A stretch of DNA of 64,000 bases. It comes from Niastella yeongjuensis. GTDB taxonomy: Bacteria; Bacteroidota; Bacteroidia; Chitinophagales; Chitinophagaceae. The DNA is taken from contig NZ_FOCZ01000002.1 of the NCBI RefSeq assembly GCF_900110245.1, forward strand, positions 434,001-498,000. The letters are read 5' to 3'. Below, piece after piece: positions 7,568 through 15,458 of the stretch; position 1 is the stretch's first letter; every line of letters begins with the position of its first letter. The translations under genes were made by a program, and so were the position numbers. The notes beneath the pieces are model-generated. The model did not search any database and had not been told where the DNA came from. It saw nothing but the letters and a program-made list of their open reading frames with translations.

Positions 7568-9160
7568 ATGGATTTAACGAACCTTAACAACAAAGACCGA
7601 AAACAAAGAAACCGCCGCAGTTCTGTTGACCTGAGTACCATGGTATATGGCAAGGTTCCGCCCCAGGCAAAAGACCTGGAGGAGGCTGTATTGGGCGCCA
7701 TCATGCTCGAAAAGACTGCCTTTGACGTAGCTGTGGAAATATTAAAGCCAGAGTGCTTTTATGTAGATGCGCACCAGCGGATATACCGGGCCATGCAAAG
7801 CCTGCAGCAAAAAAGCCAGCCAATCGACATTTTAACAGTGGTGGAAGAGCTGCGCAGTAAAACAGAGCTGGAGATGGTAGGCGGCCCCTATTACGTAACC
7901 CGTTTAACGAATGCGGTTGTTTCTTCTGCCAATATAGAAGCGCATGCAAAGATCATTTTACAGAAGTTCATTCAACGCGAACTGATCCGGATCAGTGGTG
8001 AAATTATTGGTGACGCGTATGAAGACAGCGCCGATGTGTTCGACCTGCTTGATGAAGCCGAGGCAAAGCTGTTCGAGATCACCAACAACCACATGAAGAA
8101 GAACTATGACAGTATCGATACCGTACTGGTGCAAACCGTACAGCGTATCGAAGACCTGCGTCACAAAACCGATGATATCAGCGGGGTGCCAAGCGGTTTC
8201 CCTTCACTGGATAAAGTGACTTATGGTTGGCAGGGTTCGGATCTGATCATCCTGGCTGCCCGTCCGGCGGTAGGTAAAACGGCGTTCGCCCTCAACCTGG
8301 CGCGTAATGCCGCATTGAACGGTACCCGTCCAACGCCTGTTGTATTCTTCAGCCTTGAGATGGGCTCCCCACAGCTGGTTACCCGTATCCTGAGCGCAGA
8401 AAGCGAAGTGTGGCTCGAAAAGATCTCGCGTGGTAAGATGGAAGATCATGAAATGAAACAGCTGTACGCCAAGGGGATCCAAAAACTGGCGCAGGCGCCT
8501 ATCTTTATCGACGATACAGCCGCCCTGAACGTATTTGAGCTGCGTGCAAAATGTCGCCGTTTGAAAACCAAACACAACATCGGCCTTATCATCATCGACT
8601 ACTTACAGCTGATGAGCGGCGCCGGTAATGGTAAGAACACGAATCGTGAGCAGGAGATCAGTACCATTTCACGTAACTTAAAAATGCTGGCGAAAGAGTT
8701 ACACGTTCCAATCATTGCCCTGTCGCAGTTAAGCCGTGCGGTGGAAACGCGTAAAGATGGTAACAAGATGCCACAGTTGAGTGACCTTCGTGAATCGGGT
8801 GCCATTGAGCAGGATGCCGACATGGTAATGTTTATTTACCGTCCCGAATACTATGATATTACTTCCAATGAAATGGGAGAAAGCAATAAAGGCGAAACCC
8901 ACGTGCGGATAGCCAAACACCGTAACGGTTCACTGGAAACCATTAAACTGCGGGCACAACTGCATATCCAGAAGTTTGTGGAGTTTGATGGCGATGATTT
9001 CAGTGGCCTGGGTATGGGTGGCGGCAGCTGGAAACCAGTGCCTGATGGCGGTGGTAGCGGCGCCGACAGTGGTGGCAATGATGGCGCCAAACTGTATATA
9101 CAGGCAGGCAGCAAAATGAATGATATGCCTTACGGTGATGACGACGATGCCCCGTTTTAA
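7568..9160 (+). CDS. dnaB: Replicative DNA helicase DnaB
   Basis: The 530-residue product is the hexameric helicase that unwinds DNA at the replication fork. The N-terminal primase-interacting domain (about 35-135, starting PPQAKDLEEAVLGAIM) and the RecA-like C-terminal domain are both present. Walker A reads ARPAVGKTAFA, the Walker B strand LIIIDYLQLM, and the DLRESGAIEQDADMV motif matches the family. No intein is present. The C-terminal 60 residues are a glycine-rich linker ending in GDDDDAPF, which looks like the acidic tip of single-strand binding proteins. A near-perfect terminator hairpin follows 20 bases after the stop. Confidence 0.97.
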   Translation: MDLTNLNNKDRKQRNRRSSVDLSTMVYGKVPPQAKDLEEAVLGAIMLEKTAFDVAVEILKPECFYVDAHQRIYRAMQSLQQKSQPIDILTVVEELRSKTELEMVGGPYYVTRLTNAVVSSANIEAHAKIILQKFIQRELIRISGEIIGDAYEDSADVFDLLDEAEAKLFEITNNHMKKNYDSIDTVLVQTVQRIEDLRHKTDDISGVPSGFPSLDKVTYGWQGSDLIILAARPAVGKTAFALNLARNAALNGTRPTPVVFFSLEMGSPQLVTRILSAESEVWLEKISRGKMEDHEMKQLYAKGIQKLAQAPIFIDDTAALNVFELRAKCRRLKTKHNIGLIIIDYLQLMSGAGNGKNTNREQEISTISRNLKMLAKELHVPIIALSQLSRAVETRKDGNKMPQLSDLRESGAIEQDADMVMFIYRPEYYDITSNEMGESNKGETHVRIAKHRNGSLETIKLRAQLHIQKFVEFDGDDFSGLGMGGGSWKPVPDGGGSGADSGGNDGAKLYIQAGSKMNDMPYGDDDDAPF

Positions 9161-9182
9161 TTCGATATTCAATATTTGATAT

Positions 9183-9212
9183 TTAAGCCCCGGCGGTACC
9201 GTCGGGGCTTAA
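9183..9212 (+). terminator. Terminator after dnaB
   Basis: A 30-base near-palindrome (TTAAGCCCCG arm, GGTACC centre) with a single wobble is followed by a short T-rich tail. It lies between dnaB and the chosen rsmE start, which argues against an upstream rsmE start at 9176. Confidence 0.8.
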
Positions 9213-9244
9213 CTTTTGCTTTAATTTGCAGCAAAGAACCTATA

Positions 9245-9967
9245 ATGAACCTGCCGCTTTTTTATATCCCGAATATTGTTGCCAAACAGCAAGAAATAGA
9301 ACTGGATGAAGATACCTCTAAACACATAGTGAATGTGCTGCGCATGAAAAAAGAGGAGCAGCTGCATTTGACCGATGGAAAAGGTTTCTTATTACTTACT
9401 GCTATTACAGACGATCATAAAAAGCGCTGCCGGGTATCGGTATTGAACGAACAGTTCATACCACAAACAGGCCGTAAAACAAGCATCGCTATTTCCCTCC
9501 TTAAAAACGCCAGCCGTTTTGAATGGTTCCTTGAAAAAGCAACCGAATTAGGCATAACAGAAATTATTCCCCTTCTGTGCGACAGAACGGAAAAACAACA
9601 TTTCCGGTTCGATCGCATGCAGAACATACTGGTAAGCGCCATGCTGCAATCGCAACAGGCATGGCTGCCCGTGTTACACCAGCCGGTAGGGTTTGGTCAG
9701 CTGCTGAAACAGGAAGATATCATTGGCACTACACAAAAATTTATTGCGCATTGTATGCCGGGCGATAAACAACCCCTGGCCGCACTGGTGAACAGCTCCC
9801 TTCCATCGCAATTGGTTTTAATTGGCCCTGAAGGAGATTTTAGCCCCGAAGAAGTAGCCTTTGCCACCGAACATTATTTTATGCCCGTTACGCTGGGCAA
9901 TACCCGCCTGCGTACGGAAACCGCCGGTATGGTAGCGGCAGTGTTGGTGAAGGCAGAAGGGCAATAG
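9245..9967 (+). CDS. rsmE: 16S rRNA (uracil-1498-N3) methyltransferase
   Basis: The 240-residue product belongs to the RsmE branch of SPOUT methyltransferases, which methylate U1498 of 16S rRNA using S-adenosylmethionine. An N-terminal PUA-like domain contains HIVNVLRMKKEEQLHLTDGKG. The C-terminal knotted domain shows the SAM-binding loops LIGPEGDFSPEE and LGNTRLRTETAG. The start at MNLPLFYIPN was chosen because the longer reading frame runs through the dnaB terminator. Length is usual for the family. Confidence 0.93.
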   Translation: MNLPLFYIPNIVAKQQEIELDEDTSKHIVNVLRMKKEEQLHLTDGKGFLLLTAITDDHKKRCRVSVLNEQFIPQTGRKTSIAISLLKNASRFEWFLEKATELGITEIIPLLCDRTEKQHFRFDRMQNILVSAMLQSQQAWLPVLHQPVGFGQLLKQEDIIGTTQKFIAHCMPGDKQPLAALVNSSLPSQLVLIGPEGDFSPEEVAFATEHYFMPVTLGNTRLRTETAGMVAAVLVKAEGQ

Positions 9968-10003
9968 GGGCAGAGGGCAGAGGGCAGAAGGCAGAGGGCA
10001 GAG
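9966..10003. repeat. Heptamer repeat GGCAGAG
   Basis: Five tandem units (GGCAGAG with one GGCAGAA) directly follow the rsmE stop. An inverted partial copy lies at 10081-10099, so the two can pair around the terminator at 10014-10044. Confidence 0.8.
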
Positions 10004-10013
10004 ATGAAGTACA

Positions 10014-10044
10014 TAAAAAAAGGTGTCTGCAATAACAGACACCT
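10014..10044 (-). terminator. Terminator after the TerC-family gene
   Basis: Perfect 9-bp arms (10021-10029 and 10036-10044) enclose a 6-base loop and are followed on the minus strand by seven T. It lies about 60 bases after the stop codon of the TerC-family gene. Confidence 0.85.
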
Positions 10045-10080
10045 GGAAAAGATATTATTAAGTATAAAGCGAGGATTTCT

Positions 10081-10099
10081 TTGCCTTCTGCCCTCTGCC
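10081..10099. repeat. Inverted copy of the GGCAGAG heptamers
   Basis: CCTTCTGCCCTCTGCC is the reverse complement of the units at 9966-10003. It touches the stop codon of the TerC-family gene. Confidence 0.75.
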
Positions 10100-10101
10100 T
10101 T

Positions 10102-10896
10102 TTACACCGTATTCTGTTCTTCCTTCTTAACAATAGGTTCGTTTAATTCAACCTTTTGTTTTTTGGCTCTTTTAAACATCCACATGTTCAGCATTTCAAC
10201 GCCAAACGAGAAGGCCATGGCAACATAGATATAACTTTTATCGATGTGGCTTTTGTGAAGAGGTTCCAACCCTTCAAAAAACAGGCTGAAACCAACCATT
10301 AACAGGAAGGCCAGGGCCAGCATCTTTAAAGTAGGATGCTTATGGATAAACGTGGCGATCTTATCCGAGAAAAAGAACATGATGATCATGGCAATGATAA
10401 CGGCCACGATCATGATGGGTACATGCTGCGCCAAACCAACGGCAGTAATAATACTGTCGAATGAGAACACCATATCGATAATTATGATCTGGGCTATGAT
10501 GGCGCCAAACGACGATTTGCTGTTCTTGCTCTCATACATGCCTTCATCACCTTCCAGCTTATGGTGTATTTCCTTTACAGTTTTATATAACAGGAATAAA
10601 CCACCGGCGAGCATAATTACATTACGCAGGTTGAATGGATAGTGGTGGCCACGGAAATTAAAGCCAAACAATTCTGCGTCCCCGTTCTTTACAAGCCAGC
10701 CAATACCCATTAGCAAACAGATACGAACGGCGATACCGGCAAACATCCAGATACGGCGTGCTTTCAACTGCTCCTTTTTCTGAAGGCGGCCCATTAAAAT
10801 AGATACGAAGATCACGTTGTCGATGCCTAACACGATCTCCAATATAGTCAGGGTTAACAGACTGATAAAGGCATCTACAGTAAACAATTCTTGCAT
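10102..10896 (-). CDS. TerC-family integral membrane protein
   Basis: The 264-residue product has about seven membrane helices and the family's acidic intramembrane motifs EIVLGIDNVIF near the N-terminus and DMVFSFDSI in the middle. TerC-family proteins (including Alx and YceF-like forms) are linked to tellurite resistance and manganese export. The substrate here is not shown by sequence. The start at MQELFTVDAF is favoured over an ATG 54 bases upstream because a good -7 promoter box lies between them. The C-terminus is a charged cytoplasmic tail. Confidence 0.88.
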   Translation of the reverse strand: MQELFTVDAFISLLTLTILEIVLGIDNVIFVSILMGRLQKKEQLKARRIWMFAGIAVRICLLMGIGWLVKNGDAELFGFNFRGHHYPFNLRNVIMLAGGLFLLYKTVKEIHHKLEGDEGMYESKNSKSSFGAIIAQIIIIDMVFSFDSIITAVGLAQHVPIMIVAVIIAMIIMFFFSDKIATFIHKHPTLKMLALAFLLMVGFSLFFEGLEPLHKSHIDKSYIYVAMAFSFGVEMLNMWMFKRAKKQKVELNEPIVKKEEQNTV

Positions 10897-10920
10897 GGTG
10901 GTCGGTTCTAAAGGTGAAGC

Positions 10921-10929
10921 GCAAAAATA
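10921..10929 (-). promoter_or_regulatory. Candidate -7 promoter element of the TerC-family gene
   Basis: Minus strand TATTTTTGC matches TAnnTTTGC exactly and ends 24 bases before the chosen ATG. No clear -33 box is visible. Confidence 0.5.
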
Positions 10930-11016
10930 GGGTAAAACCTTTTTTTGCACAGTACATCATTAGTAGGGGGTGAGGTCTAAATATTACAAGTGGCCGGTTA
11001 CCAAAAACTGGTAACG

Positions 11017-12069
11017 TTAACTTAATAATCCTTTACAGATATTTTTTACAATGGCTGGTCCTTCGTATATAAAGCCGGTCCATACCTGTACCAGGGAAGC
11101 ACCTGCGGCGAGCTTTTCTTTGGCATCTGCTGCAGTGAATATTCCACCTGAGGCTATAACCGGTATTTGTCCGTTGGTTTTTTCGTGAATATAGCGAACG
11201 ATCTCGGTTGCGCGTTTGCGAACGGGGGCTCCGCTCAATCCGCCTGCACCGATGGTTTCCAGTTCCTGACCGGTAGTGTGTAATTGTTCCCGGCTGATAG
11301 TGGTATTGGTAGCTACCAGTCCGTCGAGTTTTATTTCCAGGGCGAGGTCAATTACATCGTCGATCTGTTGGGGGGTAAGGTCGGGGGCTATCTTTAATAA
11401 TATTGGTTTGGGTTTGCGACCGGTTTCTGCACCACTTTCCTGGCGGTTGATGGTTTGTAAGTGCGACAGGATCTTGCGGAGTGAATCTTTTTCCTGCAAT
11501 TCCCGCAGTCCGGGTGTGTTAGGGGAGCTTACGTTCACCACAAAATAATCAACGCAATCGAACAGGGCGCGGAAGCAGATCTCATAATCCTTCCAGGCGT
11601 CTTCGTTGGGTGTCACTTTGTTTTTACCGATATTTCCGCCGATGATCAGTTGCGCGTGCTTCTCCCGCCACTCTTTCAGGCGTTGGGCTACTACCTGTAC
11701 GCCGTCATTATTAAAACCCATGCGGTTGATGAGGGCCTGGTCTTTGGGCAGGCGGAAAAGACGTGGTTTATCATTCCCGGCCTGCGGCTTGGGAGTTACG
11801 GTACCAATTTCAACAAATCCAAAGCCGAGGGCCTCCAGCTCTGTGAGGTACAGGGCGTTTTTATCGAACCCGGCTGCCAGTCCTACGGGATTTTTAAACC
11901 GGAGGCCAAATAATTCTTTTGATAATGACCCGTTTGCAGGCGAAAACTGGTTGGAAATGGATTTACGGATCGGTCCTACGGAACAGCCCATTTTCATCAT
12001 GTTCATGGAAAAATGGTGAACTGTTTCTGTTGGAAAGCAAAATAAGAGGCGGCGAAGTAAGTTGTACAT
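11017..12069 (-). CDS. pyrD: Dihydroorotate dehydrogenase (quinone), class 2
   Basis: The 350-residue product oxidises dihydroorotate to orotate, the fourth step of pyrimidine synthesis, and passes electrons to quinones at the membrane. The extended N-terminal helical part before KNPVGLAAGFDKNA is typical of class 2. The FMN barrel shows NRMGFNNDG, the catalytic serine region NVSSPNTPGLR, and VATNTT and IASGGI phosphate-binding loops. Length fits. Dihydroorotase, the preceding enzyme, is encoded far away at 59995-61383. Confidence 0.96.
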   Translation of the reverse strand: MYNLLRRLLFCFPTETVHHFSMNMMKMGCSVGPIRKSISNQFSPANGSLSKELFGLRFKNPVGLAAGFDKNALYLTELEALGFGFVEIGTVTPKPQAGNDKPRLFRLPKDQALINRMGFNNDGVQVVAQRLKEWREKHAQLIIGGNIGKNKVTPNEDAWKDYEICFRALFDCVDYFVVNVSSPNTPGLRELQEKDSLRKILSHLQTINRQESGAETGRKPKPILLKIAPDLTPQQIDDVIDLALEIKLDGLVATNTTISREQLHTTGQELETIGAGGLSGAPVRKRATEIVRYIHEKTNGQIPVIASGGIFTAADAKEKLAAGASLVQVWTGFIYEGPAIVKNICKGLLS

Positions 12070-12077
12070 AATGAGGT

Positions 12078-12086
12078 GCGAAGATA
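12078..12086 (-). promoter_or_regulatory. Weak candidate -7 element of pyrD
   Basis: Minus strand TATCTTCGC differs from TAnnTTTGC by one base and lies 8 bases before the ATG. The heptamer array at 12092-12133 would occupy its -33 side. Confidence 0.3.
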
Positions 12087-12091
12087 ACTCA

Positions 12092-12133
12092 GTTTCAGGT
12101 TACAGGGTGCAGGTTTCAGGGGGCAAAAGGGCA
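12092..12133. repeat. Heptamer repeat GTTTCAG/GTTACAG
   Basis: About six 7-base units (GTTTCAG, GTTACAG, GGTGCAG, GTTTCAG, then diverged) lie upstream of pyrD. The unit is the same as at 2468-2488. Confidence 0.7.
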
Positions 12134-12202
12134 GAATGATAGACATGTGAATAGTTTGTAATTAGTTATCCCGGTGACCGGAATTTGTTAACCGGATGCC
12201 AT

Positions 12203-12233
12203 TTTGTATTACTAATGGCAATCATTAACTTTG
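12203..12233 (+). promoter_or_regulatory. Promoter of the thiolase gene
   Basis: TTTG (12203-12206), 19 bases, TAACTTTG (12226-12233) is an exact match to the Bacteroidota consensus. It predicts a start near 12240 and an untranslated leader of about 115 bases that begins with a small hairpin (GTTGC-TTAT-GCAAC, 12243-12256). Confidence 0.7.
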
Positions 12234-12354
12234 ATACAGAAGGTTGCTTATGCAACTAGTTGGCCTGCCTTCGTCTAAGTTTGGTGAACGAGGAGAGGTG
12301 AGCACAAGGTTGGGTGGAAGAAAGCAATAACTAACAAATATTAAACTATAAACT

Positions 12355-13530
12355 ATGGAAGCGTATATAGTAGCTGGTTACCGCACTGCGGTAGGGAAAG
12401 CCAAAAAAGGCGGGTTCAGGTTTTACCGGCCCGATGACCTCGCCGTTGATGTGATAAAAGGGCTGATGGCTTCTGTTCCGCAACTGGATCCCAAACGTGT
12501 TGATGATGTAATTGTAGGAAATGCGGTACCCGAAGCTGAACAGGGTTTGCAGGTGGGCAGGATCATTGCCGCCCGGGCACTGGGTTTTAGCGTGCCGGGT
12601 ATGACGGTGAACCGGTACTGTGCATCGGGTTTGGAATCGATTGCTATTGCCACCGCTAAAATACGGATGGGCATGGCTGAATGTATTGTTGCCGGTGGTA
12701 CTGAAAGCATGAGCCTGGTACCTACAGCCGGTTGGAAAACCGTGCCTGCTTATAGCATTGCCAAAGATGAACCCGATTATTACCTGAGCATGGGTTTAAC
12801 TGCCGAAGCAGTAGCCAAAGAATATAATGTGAGCCGCGAAGACCAGGACCAGTTTTCTTATCAGTCGCACCAGAAAGCTATCAATGCCATTGATAAGGGG
12901 TATTTCAAAAGCGGTATTCTGCCGATAACCATAGAAGAAGTGTACCTGGATGAAAAGAATAAAAAGCAAACCCGCAATTATGTAGTAGATACGGATGAAG
13001 GGCCACGTAAGGATACCAGTGTGGAGGTTTTGAATAAGTTGAAACCGGTATTTGCAGCCGGTGGCTCGGTAACCGCCGGTAATTCTTCACAAACCAGTGA
13101 TGGGGCAGCCTTTGTTATTGTAATGAGTGAAAGAATGGTAAACGAACTGGGGTTGAAACCCATTGCCCGCCTGGTGGCCTGCGCTTCGGCGGGGGTACAT
13201 CCGCGCATTATGGGTATTGGCCCTGTAGAAGCTGTACCTAAGGTACTAAAACAGGCTAATATGAGTCTGGGTCAGATTGACCTGGTTGAATTGAATGAGG
13301 CATTTGCATCGCAAGCGCTGGCTGTAATCAGAAAATTAGAAATTAATCCTGACATCGTTAACATAAACGGTGGTGCTATAGCGTTAGGGCATCCGCTGGG
13401 ATGCACCGGCTGTAAGTTAACGATACAGTTAACACATGACATGAAGCGATTGAACAAGAGATATGGTATTGTTACTGCATGTGTTGGCGGGGGACAGGGT
13501 ATAGCAGGGATTATAGAAAATTTTAATTAG
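12355..13530 (+). CDS. Acetyl-CoA acyltransferase (thiolase)
   Basis: The 391-residue product is a thiolase, which cleaves 3-ketoacyl-CoA in beta-oxidation or condenses acetyl-CoA. The nucleophilic cysteine lies in NRYCASGLESIA (about residue 88). The later signatures NEAFASQAL, GGAIALGHPLGCTG and the C-terminal catalytic cysteine in VTACVGGGQG are intact. Size is standard. It resembles FadA more than biosynthetic AtoB, but that choice is uncertain. No other fatty-acid gene is adjacent; it has its own promoter and a strong terminator, so it is a single-gene unit. Confidence 0.94.
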   Translation: MEAYIVAGYRTAVGKAKKGGFRFYRPDDLAVDVIKGLMASVPQLDPKRVDDVIVGNAVPEAEQGLQVGRIIAARALGFSVPGMTVNRYCASGLESIAIATAKIRMGMAECIVAGGTESMSLVPTAGWKTVPAYSIAKDEPDYYLSMGLTAEAVAKEYNVSREDQDQFSYQSHQKAINAIDKGYFKSGILPITIEEVYLDEKNKKQTRNYVVDTDEGPRKDTSVEVLNKLKPVFAAGGSVTAGNSSQTSDGAAFVIVMSERMVNELGLKPIARLVACASAGVHPRIMGIGPVEAVPKVLKQANMSLGQIDLVELNEAFASQALAVIRKLEINPDIVNINGGAIALGHPLGCTGCKLTIQLTHDMKRLNKRYGIVTACVGGGQGIAGIIENFN

Positions 13531-13552
13531 TAAAAATCGTTACTATGTACAG

Positions 13553-13583
13553 AGCTGCTTCTCATTAAGAGGCAGCTTTTTTT
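13553..13583 (+). terminator. Terminator after the thiolase gene
   Basis: Ten-base arms (13553-13562, 13568-13577) with one wobble and a 5-base loop are followed by seven T in total. Confidence 0.9.
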
Positions 13584-13588
13584 GTGCA

Positions 13589-13600
13589 CGTACATGTACG
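13589..13600. promoter_or_regulatory. Palindrome before the DUF1800 gene
   Basis: CGTACATGTACG is a perfect 12-base palindrome. A half-copy (ATGTACGT) follows at about 13615. It could be an operator for the DUF1800 operon, but no regulator is identified. Confidence 0.3.
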
Positions 13601-13741
13601 AGGTAGTTATGAAAATGTACGTCACTTATCCCCAAATCATCAAGTGGCAAAATTTTTGTTTAAACACAGCTCATATAAATGGATTGTCTTCACATAGTCA
13701 AAAGGCCGACTACGACGAAGCGATCTTCCAAAATCAACCTT

Positions 13742-15442
13742 ATGGATAGAAGAGAATTCTTCACGCTGAAGAGAAAAGCTATGGCTCCTTCTGCGAAAAA
13801 CTATGCCGGCTTACGTCAAATTTATTCCAACTGGACACCTCAAGCAGGTACCCTTAGCGCAGACCAGGCCGCTCACTTGTTAAAGCGGACCATGTTCGGG
13901 GCTACAAAAGCAGACATCGATTATTTTACTGGTAAGTTAGTTTCAGCGGCGGTTGATGAATTGTTGAACGTACCTACAACCCTGCCCGCACCCCCTGTAA
14001 AAAATTACGACAATACCGACATTGAAGCCGGTGACCCAGATCTTACCATAGCACAGGGTGCTACCTGGGTGAACAGTGTTTCAAAAGGTGTTGTTCCCAA
14101 TGGTCAACGGGTTAAATCCCTGAAATGTTGGTGGGTAGGTCAAATGATCAACCAGGACAGAAGCGTTCGCGAAAGAATGACCCTATTCTGGCACAACCAC
14201 TGGGTAACGGAAATAGGCATGACCGAAAGACCCACCTTTACCTACCTCATCAGTCAGCTGTTACGGGGAAGTGCATTGGGTAACTTCAAGAAAATGGTAA
14301 AAGACGTAACGCTGAATATTGCGATGTTGCGTTACCTGAACGGATACCTGAATTCCAAATCCGCTCCGGATGAAAACTATGCGCGGGAGTTGCAGGAGCT
14401 GTTTACCCTTGGTAAGGAAAACAATCCCAATTATAATGAAGATGATGTAAAGGCTGCCGCCCGGTTACTGACCGGCTGGAAGATTGACATGGATACTGAA
14501 ATCATCTCTTTTAAGCCAGAGGACCACGATACCACCAGTAAAACTTTCTCTTCCTTCTATAACGGTACCGTAATTGCCGGCCGCAGTGGTGCAACGGGCG
14601 GTGAAGCCGAAATAGATGACCTCATTAATATGATCTTCGCCAAAACGACGGAGGTTTCTGAATTTATTGTAAAAAAACTGTATAGATGGTTTGTTTATTA
14701 CACAATTGAGCCTGATACTTATACCAATGTTATTAAGCCACTGGCCCAGCTGTTAGTTAGCAGCAACTGGGAATTAAAACCTGTAGTGAGCACCCTGTTG
14801 AAAAGCGAACATTTCTTCGATCCGCTTAGCCAGGGTTGTTTGATCAAAAGCCCCCTCGAAATGATTGTAGGCATGGTGCGGGAATTTAATGTGGTATTCC
14901 CCGATGCAGCTGATTACGTTAATCAGTATTACATGTGGGACTACCTGCAAGATCAGTCGGCGCAAATGCAACAGGATATTGGCGACCCACCCAACGTGGC
15001 TGGATGGCCTGCTTACTACCAGATCCCTATGTTCTATGAAACATGGATCAACCACGATACCATGCCCAGACGTGAGAAAGTGATTGATCAATTGATCCTG
15101 AACGGGTATGATCGTAATGGTTTAAAGCTGATTATCGATCCGGTAGGTTTTGTTTATAACAATTTCGACCGCACTGTTGCCCAGGATCCGAATGCCCTGA
15201 TAGATGCAGTATTGACAGTACTCTACCGTGTTCCGATGTCCGATGCGGCAAAGGCGGGTATCAAACAACAGATCCTGCTCTCCGGCCAGACTGATGATGG
15301 CTACTGGACCAATGCATGGGGCGCGTATGCTGATTCAAGTCCTATCGCGGCTCCGGGGTCAGCTGTATACACGGTAATATTCAATCGCCTGCAGAGCCTA
15401 TTCAAATACTTAATGAACCTGGCTGAGTACCAATTAGCTTAA
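13742..15442 (+). CDS. DUF1800 family protein
   Basis: The product from MDRREFFTL is 566 residues; an ATG 63 bases upstream is possible but gives an atypical N-terminus. DUF1800 proteins are widespread in secreting bacteria and nearly always adjacent to a DUF1501 gene, as here; their biochemical role is unknown. Recognisable family parts are HLLKRTMFGAT near the N-terminus, the MTLFWHNHWVTE segment, the YARELQELFTLG motif, and PPNVAGWPAY. The RREFFTL opening resembles a twin-arginine signal but no hydrophobic stretch follows, so the export route is unclear. It ends 16 bases before the DUF1501 gene. Confidence 0.9.
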   Translation: MDRREFFTLKRKAMAPSAKNYAGLRQIYSNWTPQAGTLSADQAAHLLKRTMFGATKADIDYFTGKLVSAAVDELLNVPTTLPAPPVKNYDNTDIEAGDPDLTIAQGATWVNSVSKGVVPNGQRVKSLKCWWVGQMINQDRSVRERMTLFWHNHWVTEIGMTERPTFTYLISQLLRGSALGNFKKMVKDVTLNIAMLRYLNGYLNSKSAPDENYARELQELFTLGKENNPNYNEDDVKAAARLLTGWKIDMDTEIISFKPEDHDTTSKTFSSFYNGTVIAGRSGATGGEAEIDDLINMIFAKTTEVSEFIVKKLYRWFVYYTIEPDTYTNVIKPLAQLLVSSNWELKPVVSTLLKSEHFFDPLSQGCLIKSPLEMIVGMVREFNVVFPDAADYVNQYYMWDYLQDQSAQMQQDIGDPPNVAGWPAYYQIPMFYETWINHDTMPRREKVIDQLILNGYDRNGLKLIIDPVGFVYNNFDRTVAQDPNALIDAVLTVLYRVPMSDAAKAGIKQQILLSGQTDDGYWTNAWGAYADSSPIAAPGSAVYTVIFNRLQSLFKYLMNLAEYQLA

Positions 15443-15458
15443 CATTCAAACCGATCTT

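Noticed and set aside
9176-9244. Upstream start for rsmE
   Set aside because: The extension runs through the dnaB terminator hairpin and has no family-like sequence; MNLPLFYIPN is the usual type of N-terminus.
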